A stretch of 64,000 nucleotides of DNA from Fontibacillus panacisegetis (GTDB taxonomy: Bacteria; Bacillota; Bacilli; Paenibacillales; Paenibacillaceae). The DNA lies in the NCBI RefSeq assembly GCF_900102215.1, contig NZ_FNBG01000001.1:410468-474467 (forward strand), given 5' to 3'. Numbering within the stretch: the first letter of the stretch is position 1; each line of letters opens with the position of its first letter. Made by a program: the position numbers and the translations under genes. The notes under the pieces were generated by a model, which worked only from the letters and a program-made list of their open reading frames with translations, did not search any database and had not been told where the DNA came from. Positions 49,564 through 60,191 of this stretch are shown here, one piece after another.

Positions 49564-51663
49564 TTATTCTGCTGCCTCGTCGTCTTGATCTTCGACCTGC
49601 TCCACATAATCACAGGACGTACATTGAAGCTTAACTCCCTGCTTGTTACGCTTCTCAACAAGGAGAGACGAGCATTTCGGACACGGTTTAGGAGATGGTC
49701 TATCCCAGGATACAAAATCACATTCAGGATAACGATCACAGCCGTAGAAAATTCTGCCTTTCTTACTGCGACGTTCCACGACATGCCCTTCCTTACACTT
49801 AGGACAGGTTACGCCGATGTCCTTAATGATCGGTTTAGTATTCCGGCAATCCGGAAAACCGGAGCACGCCAAGAACTTACCAAAACGACCCAACTTGTAT
49901 ACGAGCGGTTTCCCGCATTTTTCACAAATTTCATCGGATACTTCGTCTTCAATTTCAATTTCCTTCATTTCCTCTTCAGCAACTTCAAGACGTTTTTCAA
50001 AGGACTCATAAAATTGACCCAATACACGAACCCAATCCTCAGTACCTTCTTCTACGTGGTCAAGATCACCTTCCATATGGGCTGTGAACTCAACATCCAG
50101 GATTTCCGGAAAAAACTGTTCCATTTGCTCGATGACAAGCTCCCCGAGCTCTGTCGGCATAAATTTCTTTTCTTCAATCGCTACGTATCCACGTTTCTGA
50201 ATGGTCTCCAGAGTTGGTGCATAAGTGCTTGGACGACCAATCCCAAGCTCCTCTAATGTCTTAACAAGCCTAGCTTCTGTATATCTTGGAGGCGGTTGTG
50301 TAAAATGCTGCTTCGGATCGATCTCTTCCGTTTTAAGGATATCTCCGGCATGAAGAGGAGGCAAATACTTATCATCATCAGTTGTACCGTCATCATTGCC
50401 TTCTACATATACCTTCATGAACCCAGGAAAACGTATCTTTGATCCTACTGCACGGAAAATAGCGTCACCAGCCGCGATATCTACGGATAAGGTGTCCAAT
50501 ACCGCAGACGACATCTGGCTTGCCATAAAGCGTTCCCATACCAGCTTATATAGTCTGAACTGATCACGAGACATAAACGATTTAACTGACTCAGGATCAC
50601 GCAGAGCCGATGTAGGACGTATTGCTTCATGCGCATCCTGTGCTCCAGCAGATTTTTTGGAGTATTGTCTTGGTGTTTCGGGTGTATAGGCATCCCCATA
50701 CTTATCAATGATGTATTCCTTAGCTTCCTCTTGAGCTGACGCAGCGATCCGCGTCGAATCCGTACGCATATACGTAATTAAACCAACTGTGCCCTCTTTG
50801 CCAAGATCCACACCTTCATAGAGCTGTTGCGCAACCGACATCGTCTTGGCGGCGCGGAAATTCAGCTTACGGGCCGCCTCCTGTTGAAGGGAGCTCGTAG
50901 TAAAAGGTGCTGCCGGATGACGAAGACGTTCCTTCTCCTTCACATCCGCTACCTTGAATTTGCTGCCTTTAATCGCCTTCAGAATATTCTGTACCTGTTC
51001 TTCGTTGCTAAGCTCAAGCTTCTCGCCTTGGAACTTGTAGAACTTAGATTCAAAACCAGTGTCCCCAATCTTCAATCTAGCAGTAATGCTCCAGTATTCT
51101 TCTGGGACAAAGGCCGAGATTTCATTCTCACGGTCCTGAATGATCTTTACAGCTACAGACTGAACGCGTCCAGCTGACAGACCCTTCTTAACCTTCTTCC
51201 ATAATAACGGACTGATTTTATAACCAACAAGACGATCCAGTATACGTCTGGCTTGCTGAGCATTCACCAAATCCATATTAATTTTGCGCGGCTGCTTAAA
51301 AGCATCCTTTACTGCCTGCTTCGTAATTTCATTAAATACAACGCGACAGCTTTGTGTCTCGTCTAAATCAAGCACATGGGCCAAATGCCAAGCAATCGCT
51401 TCTCCTTCGCGATCGGGGTCAGCCGCCAGATAAATGTTTTTTACCTTTTTACTGGCGTCCTTCAATTCCTTTAAAACCGAACCCTTTCCACGGATTGTAA
51501 TATACTTTGGATTGAAGTCATTCTCAACTTCCACCCCGATTTGGCTCTTGGGCAAATCGCGAATATGGCCCATTGAGGCCTTCACGATGAATTTACTACC
51601 TAAGTATTTGCCGATCGTTTTCGCCTTGGCAGGCGATTCTACGATGACCAGTGAATCCGCCAC
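49564..51663 (-). CDS. topA: DNA topoisomerase I
   Basis: Type IA topoisomerase relaxing negative supercoils. The 699-residue protein has the Toprim domain ([18 protein letters not shown] at the start, [16 protein letters not shown] near 110), catalytic Tyr in [13 protein letters not shown] near 295, and three C-terminal four-Cys zinc ribbons. These begin at [26 protein letters not shown] and [13 protein letters not shown]. The GTG start at 51,663 follows GGGAGGATGAAC. It is transcribed away from dprA with its own likely promoter near 51,715. Confidence 0.97.
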   Translation of the reverse strand: MADSLVIVESPAKAKTIGKYLGSKFIVKASMGHIRDLPKSQIGVEVENDFNPKYITIRGKGSVLKELKDASKKVKNIYLAADPDREGEAIAWHLAHVLDLDETQSCRVVFNEITKQAVKDAFKQPRKINMDLVNAQQARRILDRLVGYKISPLLWKKVKKGLSAGRVQSVAVKIIQDRENEISAFVPEEYWSITARLKIGDTGFESKFYKFQGEKLELSNEEQVQNILKAIKGSKFKVADVKEKERLRHPAAPFTTSSLQQEAARKLNFRAAKTMSVAQQLYEGVDLGKEGTVGLITYMRTDSTRIAASAQEEAKEYIIDKYGDAYTPETPRQYSKKSAGAQDAHEAIRPTSALRDPESVKSFMSRDQFRLYKLVWERFMASQMSSAVLDTLSVDIAAGDAIFRAVGSKIRFPGFMKVYVEGNDDGTTDDDKYLPPLHAGDILKTEEIDPKQHFTQPPPRYTEARLVKTLEELGIGRPSTYAPTLETIQKRGYVAIEEKKFMPTELGELVIEQMEQFFPEILDVEFTAHMEGDLDHVEEGTEDWVRVLGQFYESFEKRLEVAEEEMKEIEIEDEVSDEICEKCGKPLVYKLGRFGKFLACSGFPDCRNTKPIIKDIGVTCPKCKEGHVVERRSKKGRIFYGCDRYPECDFVSWDRPSPKPCPKCSSLLVEKRNKQGVKLQCTSCDYVEQVEDQDDEAAE

Positions 51664-51714
51664 AGGTTCATCCTCCCTTCAAACATTGCAGAACTAAATT
51701 AATTGTAGTCAAAT

Positions 51715-51743
51715 ATTATACAAATCCAGACTAACGATGTATT
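51715..51743 (-). promoter_or_regulatory. Candidate promoter for topA
   Basis: A perfect TATAAT (51,715-51,720, minus strand) lies about 50 bp before the topA start. The -35 partner at 17 bp (AATACA) matches consensus at only three positions. The -10 is convincing and the -35 is not. Confidence 0.4.
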
Positions 51744-51790
51744 AACTCTATATAGTCATATAATCAAGCCAGCCCAGAGATAGAAATGGA

Positions 51791-52879
51791 CTATATAATT
51801 TTAAATACTGAACCGGGTAGTTGGACTACCGTTTTTTTCATGATTAAAGATAACAGAACTGAATGTAAAAGTCCAAAATCCCATCCCGATTGCGTCAAGA
51901 GATCATCAAATCCAGTGATCCCCTGCTCCAACATATGGTATATGCGCTGCTCCACATCTGTCAACAAATTATGTTGAGTTTTCGGAGCAGGTACATCTTT
52001 TCTCTTGGTCAACAAGTTTTCATATTCTTCTAAAATATCTTGTGGTTCGGTCACTATTTTTGCCCCTTGTTTAAGCAAATTCAGAGTACCGCGACTCTTT
52101 GGAGATGTAATTGGACCTGGTACAGCAAATACGTCACGGTCACTCTCCAGGGCCAAATCTGCGGTAATCAGTGAGCCGCTCCGTGCATCTGCTTCCACGA
52201 CAACAGTCCCTCTAGTGATACCTGCTATAATACGATTTCGTTGAGGGAATAATCCCGGATGTCCCTTCATGCCTATCGGATATTCAGAAATAATCAAGCC
52301 TCTTTCCGCTATATCATAATATAGAGACGTATGCTCGGATGGATAAGGAATATCGATTGCTGTCCCTAGTACTGCTATTGTAGAGCCTCCACAACGAAGA
52401 GCGGATTCATGGCATACTCCATCTATCCCGCGCGCTAACCCGCTAACGATCGTAATTCCTCTAGAGCATAATTCTTCTACCAGCCAACTGCCAATTTTGC
52501 GGCCATATGCCGTTGGAACCCGGGTACCTACCATTGCAACGGATAGGGTAGATAACAGACTTGTATCACCTTTTGCATAGATTACCCACGGAGCTCGGGC
52601 GGTTTCCTTCATTAATATAGGATACGACTCATCAAGATACGTTACAAGTTGAATGCCCTGATCATGAAGCAACTGCATCCTTTTATCAATATAATCCGAA
52701 TTGAAGTGCTGGCTCATTTGTAAAGATTTTTCTGGAGTCAGCCCCCGCTCTACCCAATCAGCAGGACTAAAGTGAATAGCATGCTCCCATTCTTCATCCC
52801 TTGACAAAATATTCGCTAACGTACGCCATCCGATCCCATCGCATCCATGCAATCCTGCTAATATCCATTTCTTTTCCAC
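51791..52879 (-). CDS. dprA: DNA-processing protein DprA (Smf)
   Basis: Loads RecA on incoming single-stranded DNA during natural transformation. The 362-residue protein has an N-terminal SAM/HhH-like part (LHGCDGIGWRTL), the Rossmann core (GTRVPTAYGRKIGSWLVEEL, VSGLARGIDGVCHESAL, AVLGTAIDIPYPSEHTSLY), and a C-terminal winged helix (about 295-355). I choose the GTG at 52,877-52,879, 6 bp after GGAGGTAG. The frame extends 37 codons upstream into the terminator, where no family similarity is seen. comM, another transformation gene, is 2.7 kb away. Confidence 0.95.
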   Translation of the reverse strand: MEKKWILAGLHGCDGIGWRTLANILSRDEEWEHAIHFSPADWVERGLTPEKSLQMSQHFNSDYIDKRMQLLHDQGIQLVTYLDESYPILMKETARAPWVIYAKGDTSLLSTLSVAMVGTRVPTAYGRKIGSWLVEELCSRGITIVSGLARGIDGVCHESALRCGGSTIAVLGTAIDIPYPSEHTSLYYDIAERGLIISEYPIGMKGHPGLFPQRNRIIAGITRGTVVVEADARSGSLITADLALESDRDVFAVPGPITSPKSRGTLNLLKQGAKIVTEPQDILEEYENLLTKRKDVPAPKTQHNLLTDVEQRIYHMLEQGITGFDDLLTQSGWDFGLLHSVLLSLIMKKTVVQLPGSVFKII

Positions 52880-52904
52880 TATACTACCTCCTACATTTAT
52901 GTAC

Positions 52905-52944
52905 AAAAAAAGCAACCCTTCCGTCATTAGACAGAAAGGTTGCT
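52905..52944 (-). terminator. Rho-independent terminator after sucD
   Basis: On the minus strand AGCAACCTTTCTGTC and GACGGAAGGGTTGCT form a long stem with a 4-base loop, followed by TTTTTTT. It lies 31 bp past sucD and separates sucCD from dprA. Confidence 0.92.
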
Positions 52945-52974
52945 TACCTTTTGGAATATTATAACAAAACTCGA

Positions 52975-53904
52975 TTAATGTGTCGTGCAAAGATTCAGAA
53001 TTCCCTGCTCTTCAAGAACCGTCACCAAAGTTGACCCCATCTCCGAAGGAGTTGGCGCAACCCTGATTCCGCATTCTTCCAACTTAGCGATCTTCTCCTT
53101 GGCGGTACCCTTGCCACCTGAAATAATAGCGCCGGCATGGCCCATACGTTTACCTGGAGGAGCTGTAACTCCGCCAATGAAGCCAACCACTGGCTTCTTC
53201 ATGTTCTGCTGAATCCATTCAGCAGCTTCTTCTTCCGCGGTCCCACCAATTTCACCGATCATAATAACAGCGTGAGTGTTCTCATCCTCATTAAAGCGAC
53301 GCAAAATATCAATAAATTCAGAGCCCTTTACCGGGTCGCCGCCGATACCGACAGCTGATGATTGACCGATACCACGCGTGGTGAGCTGATGAACAGCTTC
53401 GTATGTCAGAGTACCGCTACGTGATACGACACCCACATGTCCAGGTAAATGAATATATCCCGGCATAATACCGATTTTACACTCTCCTGGAGTAATTACA
53501 CCGGGACAGTTCGGGCCGATCAGTACTGTATTTTTACCTTCCATGTAGCGTTTCACTTTTACCATATCAAGCACAGGAATTCCCTCAGTGATGCAAATGA
53601 CAAGCTCCAGCTCTGCCTCTACAGCTTCAAGGATAGAATCCGCTGCAAATGCTGGGGGAACGTAAATCACACTAGCTGTGGCACCAGTAGCGTCCTTAGC
53701 TTCTCTTACTGTATTAAAAACCGGCAAGCTAACCGTATTACCGTTCTCAAGTGAGATACCTACTGTCGTTCCGCCTTTTCCCGGGGATGTCCCGCCAACC
53801 ATTTGCGTCCCGTAATCCAGAGCTCCTTTGGCATGGAACAGAGCCGTTTTCCCTGTTATACCCTGGGTAATGACCTTTGTATTTTTATCAACCAAAATAC
53901 TCAT
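52975..53904 (-). CDS. sucD: Succinyl-CoA synthetase (ADP-forming) alpha subunit
   Basis: TCA-cycle enzyme interconverting succinyl-CoA and succinate with nucleotide phosphorylation. The 309-residue alpha subunit has the CoA-binding Rossmann domain ([20 protein letters not shown]), [28 protein letters not shown] and the phospho-His in [18 protein letters not shown] near residue 245. It follows sucC by 33 bp and ends before a strong terminator. Confidence 0.97.
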   Translation of the reverse strand: MSILVDKNTKVITQGITGKTALFHAKGALDYGTQMVGGTSPGKGGTTVGISLENGNTVSLPVFNTVREAKDATGATASVIYVPPAFAADSILEAVEAELELVICITEGIPVLDMVKVKRYMEGKNTVLIGPNCPGVITPGECKIGIMPGYIHLPGHVGVVSRSGTLTYEAVHQLTTRGIGQSSAVGIGGDPVKGSEFIDILRRFNEDENTHAVIMIGEIGGTAEEEAAEWIQQNMKKPVVGFIGGVTAPPGKRMGHAGAIISGGKGTAKEKIAKLEECGIRVAPTPSEMGSTLVTVLEEQGILNLCTTH

Positions 53905-53937
53905 ACTTCAAGCCTCCTTGATGGTAAAAAGGTAATT

Positions 53938-55098
53938 TTATGATACGAGTGCAACTATTTTCTTGGCGCCATCGGCCATGGAATCTGCAGATACAATCGC
54001 TAGACCCGAGTCAGTGAGTATACTCTTGCCGAGCTCTACATTAGTACCTTCAAGACGAACAACCAGCGGGCGATCCAGCTCCACTTGCTTAGCTGCTTCT
54101 ACAATCCCGGAAGCGATAACGTCACACTTCATAATGCCGCCGAAAATATTAACAAAAATCCCTTTTACCTTGGCATCAGACAAAATAATTTTGAACGCTT
54201 CGGTTACCTTCTCAGCAGTTGCACCGCCACCTACATCAAGGAAGTTGGCAGGATCGCCGCCATAGTATTTAATGATGTCCATCGTTGCCATCGCAAGACC
54301 TGCACCATTTACCATACACCCGATATTTCCATCAAGTGCGATGTAGCTAAGATCAAATTTGGACGCTTCAATTTCCTTCTCGTCCTCTTCCTCCAAATCA
54401 CGCAGAGCGGCAATTTCTTTATGGCGGAAAATAGCATTTGAATCGAAGTTAAGCTTCGCATCAAGCGCCATAACATCACCATCCCCTGTAACAACCAGAG
54501 GATTAATCTCTGCAATTGAGCAATCTTTATCTACGAAGGCTGTATACAAGGCAGTCATAAATTGAACTGTTTTATTTACTAATTCATTAGGTATCGAAAT
54601 CGCATAGGCCAATCGACGAGCCTGATAGGGCTGCAATCCAACAGCAGGATCTATAATTTCCTTGAATATCTTCTCCGGTGTGGCGGCAGCAACCTCTTCT
54701 ATTTCGGTTCCTCCCTCTTCGGAAGCCATCATGACGACCCGTCCGGTAGCCCGGTCTACAACAACGCCGACATAATACTCTTTCTTAATATCGCAGCCCT
54801 GCTCGATCAGGAGGCGCTTCACTTCTTTGCCTTCCGGTCCAGTTTGGTGCGTTACCAGTACCTTACCGAGAATTTCACTGGCGTAAGTCCGAACCTCATC
54901 CAAACTTTTTGCCACTTTAACTCCGCCGGCTTTTCCCCGGCCACCAGCATGAATCTGGGCCTTGACTACTACGACCGGACTTCCTAACGCTACTGCCGCT
55001 TCAACAGCTTCCTCCACTGTAAACGCGACTTGTCCCTTGGGTACGTTGACCCCGTACTGCTTCAGGACTTCTTTTCCTTGATATTCATGGATATTCAT
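53938..55098 (-). CDS. sucC: Succinyl-CoA synthetase (ADP-forming) beta subunit
   Basis: ATP-grasp beta subunit, 386 residues, that binds nucleotide and pairs with SucD. It opens with [22 protein letters not shown]. It has [16 protein letters not shown] near residue 45, [19 protein letters not shown] near 200, the glycine-rich [12 protein letters not shown] and [22 protein letters not shown] precedes the ATG. It is the first gene of sucCD, divergent from comM. Confidence 0.97.
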   Translation of the reverse strand: MNIHEYQGKEVLKQYGVNVPKGQVAFTVEEAVEAAVALGSPVVVVKAQIHAGGRGKAGGVKVAKSLDEVRTYASEILGKVLVTHQTGPEGKEVKRLLIEQGCDIKKEYYVGVVVDRATGRVVMMASEEGGTEIEEVAAATPEKIFKEIIDPAVGLQPYQARRLAYAISIPNELVNKTVQFMTALYTAFVDKDCSIAEINPLVVTGDGDVMALDAKLNFDSNAIFRHKEIAALRDLEEEDEKEIEASKFDLSYIALDGNIGCMVNGAGLAMATMDIIKYYGGDPANFLDVGGGATAEKVTEAFKIILSDAKVKGIFVNIFGGIMKCDVIASGIVEAAKQVELDRPLVVRLEGTNVELGKSILTDSGLAIVSADSMADGAKKIVALVS

Positions 55099-55160
55099 GC
55101 TTGAGATCCTCCTATCAACAGGCGGTATTAGAGGTAGTGCAATTTAGTAAAACCCAAATC

Positions 55161-55188
55161 ATTGTAACATGTTTTTAAAACGCTTACC
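55161..55188 (-). promoter_or_regulatory. Candidate sucCD promoter with overlapping cre-like site
   Basis: TACAAT (55,161-55,166, minus strand) is a possible -10 about 65 bp before sucC. The 14-mer TTAAAACGCTTACC (55,175-55,188) matches the CcpA cre consensus TGWAANCGNTNWCA except at two symmetric positions, and it lies in the spacer/-35 region. Catabolite repression of TCA genes by CcpA is well known in Firmicutes. The site itself is only a pattern match. Confidence 0.4.
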
Positions 55189-55501
55189 TTAAAAAGTTCA
55201 TGATTTATACACAACTTTTTTATATCATTTCGATCTCATTTTTAGATGAATTGCAGCTCAATTTAGCAAATATTAATATTTCTATGGAAATAGTTGATGT
55301 TCAAAAAACCCTATACAATTCCGTATTTTTAGCGTTATTTGTCGATTTTCAGAATTTTAATGTTTCTATACAGATATCATTTCGAGATCAATCATGGACC
55401 CTTTCTCTAATTCTCAGGCTAATTTGCGAAATGTGAATTTTTTTGTTGCTAACGGGTTGACTTTTTCTAGATAAACTCCTAATATACGAACAAAGATGAT
55501 G
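55189..55501. other. AT-rich intergenic region between sucC and comM
   Basis: About 310 bp separate the sucCD promoter area from the comM leader. It contains no convincing gene. A 78-codon plus-strand frame (55,200-55,436) has no ribosome site and low-complexity composition. ATATCATTTCGA occurs twice (near 55,222 and 55,376), suggesting a decayed internal repeat. Confidence 0.5.
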
Positions 55502-55516
55502 AATAGGAAAATTTGG

Positions 55517-55580
55517 AAGCACCTTTTTTCCTCTGTGGCCTTCTAGTTATTAGGTCATATGAACCAATAAAGGGGTGCTT
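55517..55580 (+). promoter_or_regulatory. Leader hairpin covering the comM ribosome site
   Basis: AAGCACC (55,517-55,523) can pair with GGTGCTT (55,574-55,580), so the AAAGGGG ribosome site is partly buried and the TTG start follows 3 bases after the stem. The same arrangement occurs before the second comM copy (57,638-57,701), where one base change keeps pairing as G-U. Conservation between diverged copies suggests a translational control element or a short attenuator. No regulator is evident. Confidence 0.55.
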
Positions 55581-55583
55581 TTT

Positions 55584-57218
55584 TTGTACGGAAAATTGTA
55601 TAGCGCATGTATTTATGGTATTGATGGTATTTTGATAGAAGTAGAAGTAGACCTCGCCAACGGAATCCCCCAGACTACTGTGGTAGGCTTGCCCGACTCG
55701 GCTGTACGTGAAGCAGTAGAACGGGTACGCGCAGCAATTAAAAATTGCGGGTATTCCTTTCCGATGCAAAGAGTGACCATTAACCTGGCTCCTGCAGACC
55801 TCCGCAAGGAAGGAAGTGCCTTTGATCTCGCTATTGCACTTGGACTGCTTACAGCTAGTGGTCAGGTTATTTTATCGGAGAATGAACATGTACTCGTCAT
55901 CGGGGAGCTTTCCCTAGACGGTACAGTACGACCTGTGCCCGGAGTTTTATCTATGGTGGACTTGGCGCTTAGGCATGGCTTTCATGCGGTATTAGTCCCA
56001 GCAGACAACGCAGAAGAAGCGGCACTGCTCGACGGAATCAAGGTGTACAGTCTGAAGCACTTAAGTGATCTGTCTTCAACCTCACTGGAACAAGATCCTT
56101 CGAGGGACAACCCGGTTCATATCATTTTAAAATCACTGGAATATCATCAACCATCGTCTCATTCCATTCAGATCCCAGAAGATGAATATGAAAAAAAGGT
56201 AAAACTACACGAGCCAAATTATCAGCAACTCCAAGAAAAGACTTCAGAGGACTATCGTGATGTGTTTGGACAGAGACATGTTAAACGAGCGCTGACGATT
56301 GCCGCTGCCGGTATGCATAATATTATGTTGATTGGACCTCCAGGCACTGGTAAAACGATGCTCATTCGTCGACTTCCTTCCATTTTGCCGAAGCTGTCAC
56401 CCGTCGAATCATTAGAGGTTACTAAAATATATAGCTCTGCCGGCAAGTTTAATCAGAGTAAACCCAGACTTATGATTAATCGTCCCTTCCGTTCTCCCCA
56501 TCACTCCATCTCCGGGGCTGGACTCATTGGAGGCGGAGGCATTCCGAAACCGGGAGAAGTTAGCCTTGCTCATCATGGCGTTCTTTTCCTTGACGAGCTG
56601 CCAGAGTTTTCCCGTAATGTCCTTGAAGTGCTCCGACAGCCTCTGGAAGAACGAGCCGTTACGATCAGCCGTTCCAGAGCCTCATTCACCTTTCCAGCAT
56701 ATTTTTTATTAGCTGTTTCACTTAATCCTTGTCCGTGCGGATATTACGGAGCTGACCCTAATCTTTCTCGCAGATGTACTTGTAATCAATTTCGGATTGC
56801 CCAGTATCGTGAACGAATTTCCGGGCCACTGCTGGACCGTATTGATATGCATGTTGAAGTTCCTCGTCCGTCAAACATGCAAAATGATCTCAAACCATTA
56901 TCGTCAGAGGAAATGAGGGAGGATGTAGAGAGGGCTGTGCAAATTCAGCTCCACCGTTTTCAAGGCTGCAACTATACTCGCAACAGCGAGCTCTCGGGGA
57001 CTGCATTGCATAAATTTGCCCTAATCAGTCCTGAGGCTGAACTAATGCTAAACACATCCTTCGAAACGCTAGGACTAAGCATGAGAGCCTATGACCGTAT
57101 AATCAAGCTATCCAGAACTATTGCTGATCTTCAAAGCTCCGAACTGATAACACCTGCACACGTTGCAGAAGCTATTCAATATCGCCATTTGGATCGAAAA
57201 CAGGAAGATTTATGTTGA
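55584..57218 (+). CDS. comM: ComM/YifB-family AAA+ protein (intact copy)
   Basis: ComM is a hexameric helicase-like ATPase that aids branch migration during chromosomal transformation in Gram-negative bacteria. This protein has a Lon-like N-terminal domain (about 1-165), a variable linker (about 170-225), and a Mg-chelatase-type AAA+ domain. In the AAA+ domain, Walker A is LIGPPGTGKTML near 250 and Walker B is GVLFLDELPEF near 335. A Cys-rich insert NPCPCGYYGADPNLSRRCTC is near 385, and a C-terminal Mg-chelatase domain runs to about residue 544. I choose the TTG at 55,584-55,586, 9 bp after AAAGGGG. The frame is uninterrupted, so this copy should be functional. Confidence 0.93.
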   Translation: MYGKLYSACIYGIDGILIEVEVDLANGIPQTTVVGLPDSAVREAVERVRAAIKNCGYSFPMQRVTINLAPADLRKEGSAFDLAIALGLLTASGQVILSENEHVLVIGELSLDGTVRPVPGVLSMVDLALRHGFHAVLVPADNAEEAALLDGIKVYSLKHLSDLSSTSLEQDPSRDNPVHIILKSLEYHQPSSHSIQIPEDEYEKKVKLHEPNYQQLQEKTSEDYRDVFGQRHVKRALTIAAAGMHNIMLIGPPGTGKTMLIRRLPSILPKLSPVESLEVTKIYSSAGKFNQSKPRLMINRPFRSPHHSISGAGLIGGGGIPKPGEVSLAHHGVLFLDELPEFSRNVLEVLRQPLEERAVTISRSRASFTFPAYFLLAVSLNPCPCGYYGADPNLSRRCTCNQFRIAQYRERISGPLLDRIDMHVEVPRPSNMQNDLKPLSSEEMREDVERAVQIQLHRFQGCNYTRNSELSGTALHKFALISPEAELMLNTSFETLGLSMRAYDRIIKLSRTIADLQSSELITPAHVAEAIQYRHLDRKQEDLC

Positions 57219-57363
57219 TTCAATCACTAACGTTGCATCAAACTGGAGCATGAACGTCAATTATGACGTAGAAATGGTCAGGAGACAAGCCAAAGCATCA
57301 CTACCTAGAATGAAAATAGAACACTTTAAATTGTGATGAAATAACTCCAAGGAGATGACTATT
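57219..57363 (+). other. Intergenic stretch after comM with a short palindrome
   Basis: No gene is seen in these 145 bp. ACGTCA-ATTA-TGACGT (57,253-57,268) is a 6-bp-arm palindrome that could be an operator. It precedes the small membrane-protein frame that begins at 57,364. Confidence 0.35.
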
Positions 57364-57468
57364 TTGGGTATTGTTTGGCCTAATTTTATTATTGCAGTTG
57401 TTATCCTAGCATTAATAACATGGGGGATTGTTTCTCTAATAAGAAAAATTATTTTCTTAAGAAAATAA
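57364..57468 (+). CDS. Candidate 34-residue single-pass membrane protein
   Basis: A TTG-initiated frame of 34 codons reads MGIVWPNFIIAVVILALITW, continues as GIVSLIRKIIFLRK and ends in TAA. The middle is a clear membrane helix and the end is positively charged, predicting an N-out/C-in topology. A strong AAGGAG site lies about 9 bp before the TTG. It is between the intact comM and the start of the repeated comM leader. I do not recognise the family, and it is too short for function calls. The ribosome site and helix are the support. Confidence 0.5.
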   Translation: MGIVWPNFIIAVVILALITWGIVSLIRKIIFLRK

Positions 57469-57622
57469 TACTTACGCAATTGTCCTTATTTTTTCTGGTA
57501 TTAAAATGGATAGCGTCATTAGATGCTCTTATAAGATTATTTCGGCCTTCTACCGTTACATTTTCCATTAACTACGATGGAAATTAACAATTTAAATTTC
57601 AAATTTTTTATCGTTTTTAACT
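57469..57622. other. AT-rich spacer before the second comM leader
   Basis: About 150 bp of AT-rich sequence has no gene or clear signal. The repeat unit shared with the first comM begins right after it, at 57,623. Confidence 0.5.
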
Positions 57623-57637
57623 AATAGGAAAATTTGG

Positions 57638-57701
57638 AAGCACCTTTTTTCCTCAGCGGCCTTACAGTTATTAGGTCGTGTGAACTAGGAAAGGGGTGTT
57701 T
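57638..57701 (+). promoter_or_regulatory. Leader hairpin of the second comM copy
   Basis: AAGCACC (57,638-57,644) pairs with GGTGTTT (57,695-57,701), which differs from the first copy by one base but still pairs through G-U. It partly covers the AAAGGGG ribosome site of the truncated comM. Confidence 0.5.
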
Positions 57702-57706
57702 TTGTT

Positions 57707-58452
57707 TTGTACGGAAAATTGTATAGCGCTTGTATTTATGGTATTGATGGCATTTTAATTGAGGTAGAGGTGGATCTGGCCAACGGTATCCCCCAAACAA
57801 CTGTGGTAGGCTTGCCTGATTCGGCTGTACGTGAAGCAGTAGAACGGGTAAGAGCGGCTATTAAAAATTGCGGATTTTCCTTTCCGCTGCAAAGAGTGAC
57901 CATTAATTTGGCTCCCGCTGACCTCCGCAAGGAAGGAAGTGCCTTTGATCTCGCTATTGCACTTGGTCTACTTACAGCGAGCGGACAGGTTACTTTACCG
58001 GAGAATGATCATTTACTCATTATCGGTGAGCTATCTCTGGATGGTACAGTTCGTCCTGTGCCCGGCGTCTTATCCATGGTAGATTTGGCGCTTCGTCATG
58101 GTTTTCATGCGGTATTAGTCTCGGCAGACAACGCTGAGGAAGCAGCACTGCTCGATGGAATCAAGGTGTACAGTCTTAGGCATTTAGGCGATCTGACTTC
58201 AAAATCACCCGAACAAGAGGAATTGGTAGAAAAGCCGTTACAAATCAATTTAAAGTCTCTGGAGTATCATCAATCATCGACCACCTTCCCTCACAAGCAG
58301 TCAGAACATCCGTCCCTCAAAAAGATAAAATTACTAGAACCTGATCATCAATATCCCCAACAAAAAACTCAAGAGGACTATCGCGATGTTTTTGGACAGA
58401 GACATATTAAGCGGGCACTTACGATTGCCGCAGCAGGTATGCATAATATTAT
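57707..58452 (+). pseudogene. comM: comM second copy, 5' half only (interrupted)
   Basis: From the TTG at 57,707 it encodes the same Lon-like domain and linker as the intact ComM. It follows the AAA+ domain as far as ALTIAAAGMHNII, then switches to foreign sequence just before the Walker A motif. Translation would continue into out-of-frame IS30 sequence and stop at 58,540. The ATPase domain is lost, so a branch-migration role is impossible. Substitutions are mostly silent and the linker is strongly diverged (170-225), which suggests long separation or origin from a different strain. The missing 3' part may be the fragment at 63,906. Confidence 0.9.
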
Positions 58453-58620
58453 TCCAACGGTTTACTACGAGAGTTCCATCCCAAAGGCACGGATTTCGCT
58501 CAAGCAGAGGATAAAGAACTTGCAGATTCACTGGATCTAATTAACGACAGACCTCGAAAATGTTAGGGTTGGAGGACCGCTCACGAATCTTTCACGGAAG
58601 AACTGTCGTACTTGGCTCGA
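58453..58620 (+). pseudogene. IS30-family transposase, C-terminal remnant
   Basis: Reading from 58,453 gives SNGLLREFHPKGTDFAQAED, then ADSLDLINDRPRKC, a TAG at 58,564, and GWRTAHESFTEELSYLA. This is the conserved end of IS30-type DDE transposases (normally NGLLREF.PKGTDF ... NDRPRKCLGW.TAHE). The rest of the gene and the left terminal repeat are missing, and the TAG replaces the Leu before GW. It abuts the broken comM exactly and marks the left side of the insert. Confidence 0.85.
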
Positions 58621-58632
58621 CAATCTGCCTTA

Positions 58633-58688
58633 CAAAAAAACCTTCAAGTTCAAACCATTTTGATAAAATGATTTGAACTCTTGAAGGT
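58633..58688 (-). terminator. Terminator of the bgl operon
   Basis: On the minus strand ACCTTCAAGAGTTCAAA pairs with TTTGAACTTGAAGGT (a 2-base bulge) around an AT-rich loop that itself pairs, followed by TTTTTTT. It lies about 14 bp past the bglA stop. Confidence 0.88.
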
Positions 58689-58701
58689 GCTTTCGTTTTA
58701 C

Positions 58702-60180
<1,479 letters not shown>

Positions 60181-60191
60181 TTATATTAAAC

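Larger units (their letters stand above)
57623..58452 (+). repeat. Tandem repeat of the comM leader and 5' half
   Basis: This block aligns with 55,502-56,326 from AATAGGAAAATTTGG onward, including the leader hairpin, ribosome site and about 249 codons. Near the right end the two copies differ at about 9 of 75 bases. The linker-coding region is more diverged. The copies are spaced about 2.12 kb apart. Confidence 0.95.

Noticed and set aside
55200..55436. 78-codon plus-strand frame upstream of comM
   Set aside because: No ribosome site, low-complexity AT-driven composition and no recognisable motif. Treated as intergenic.
58334..58531. Minus-strand frame across the comM/IS30 junction
   Set aside because: A by-product of the join; it has no motif and overlaps recognisable comM and IS30 sequence.
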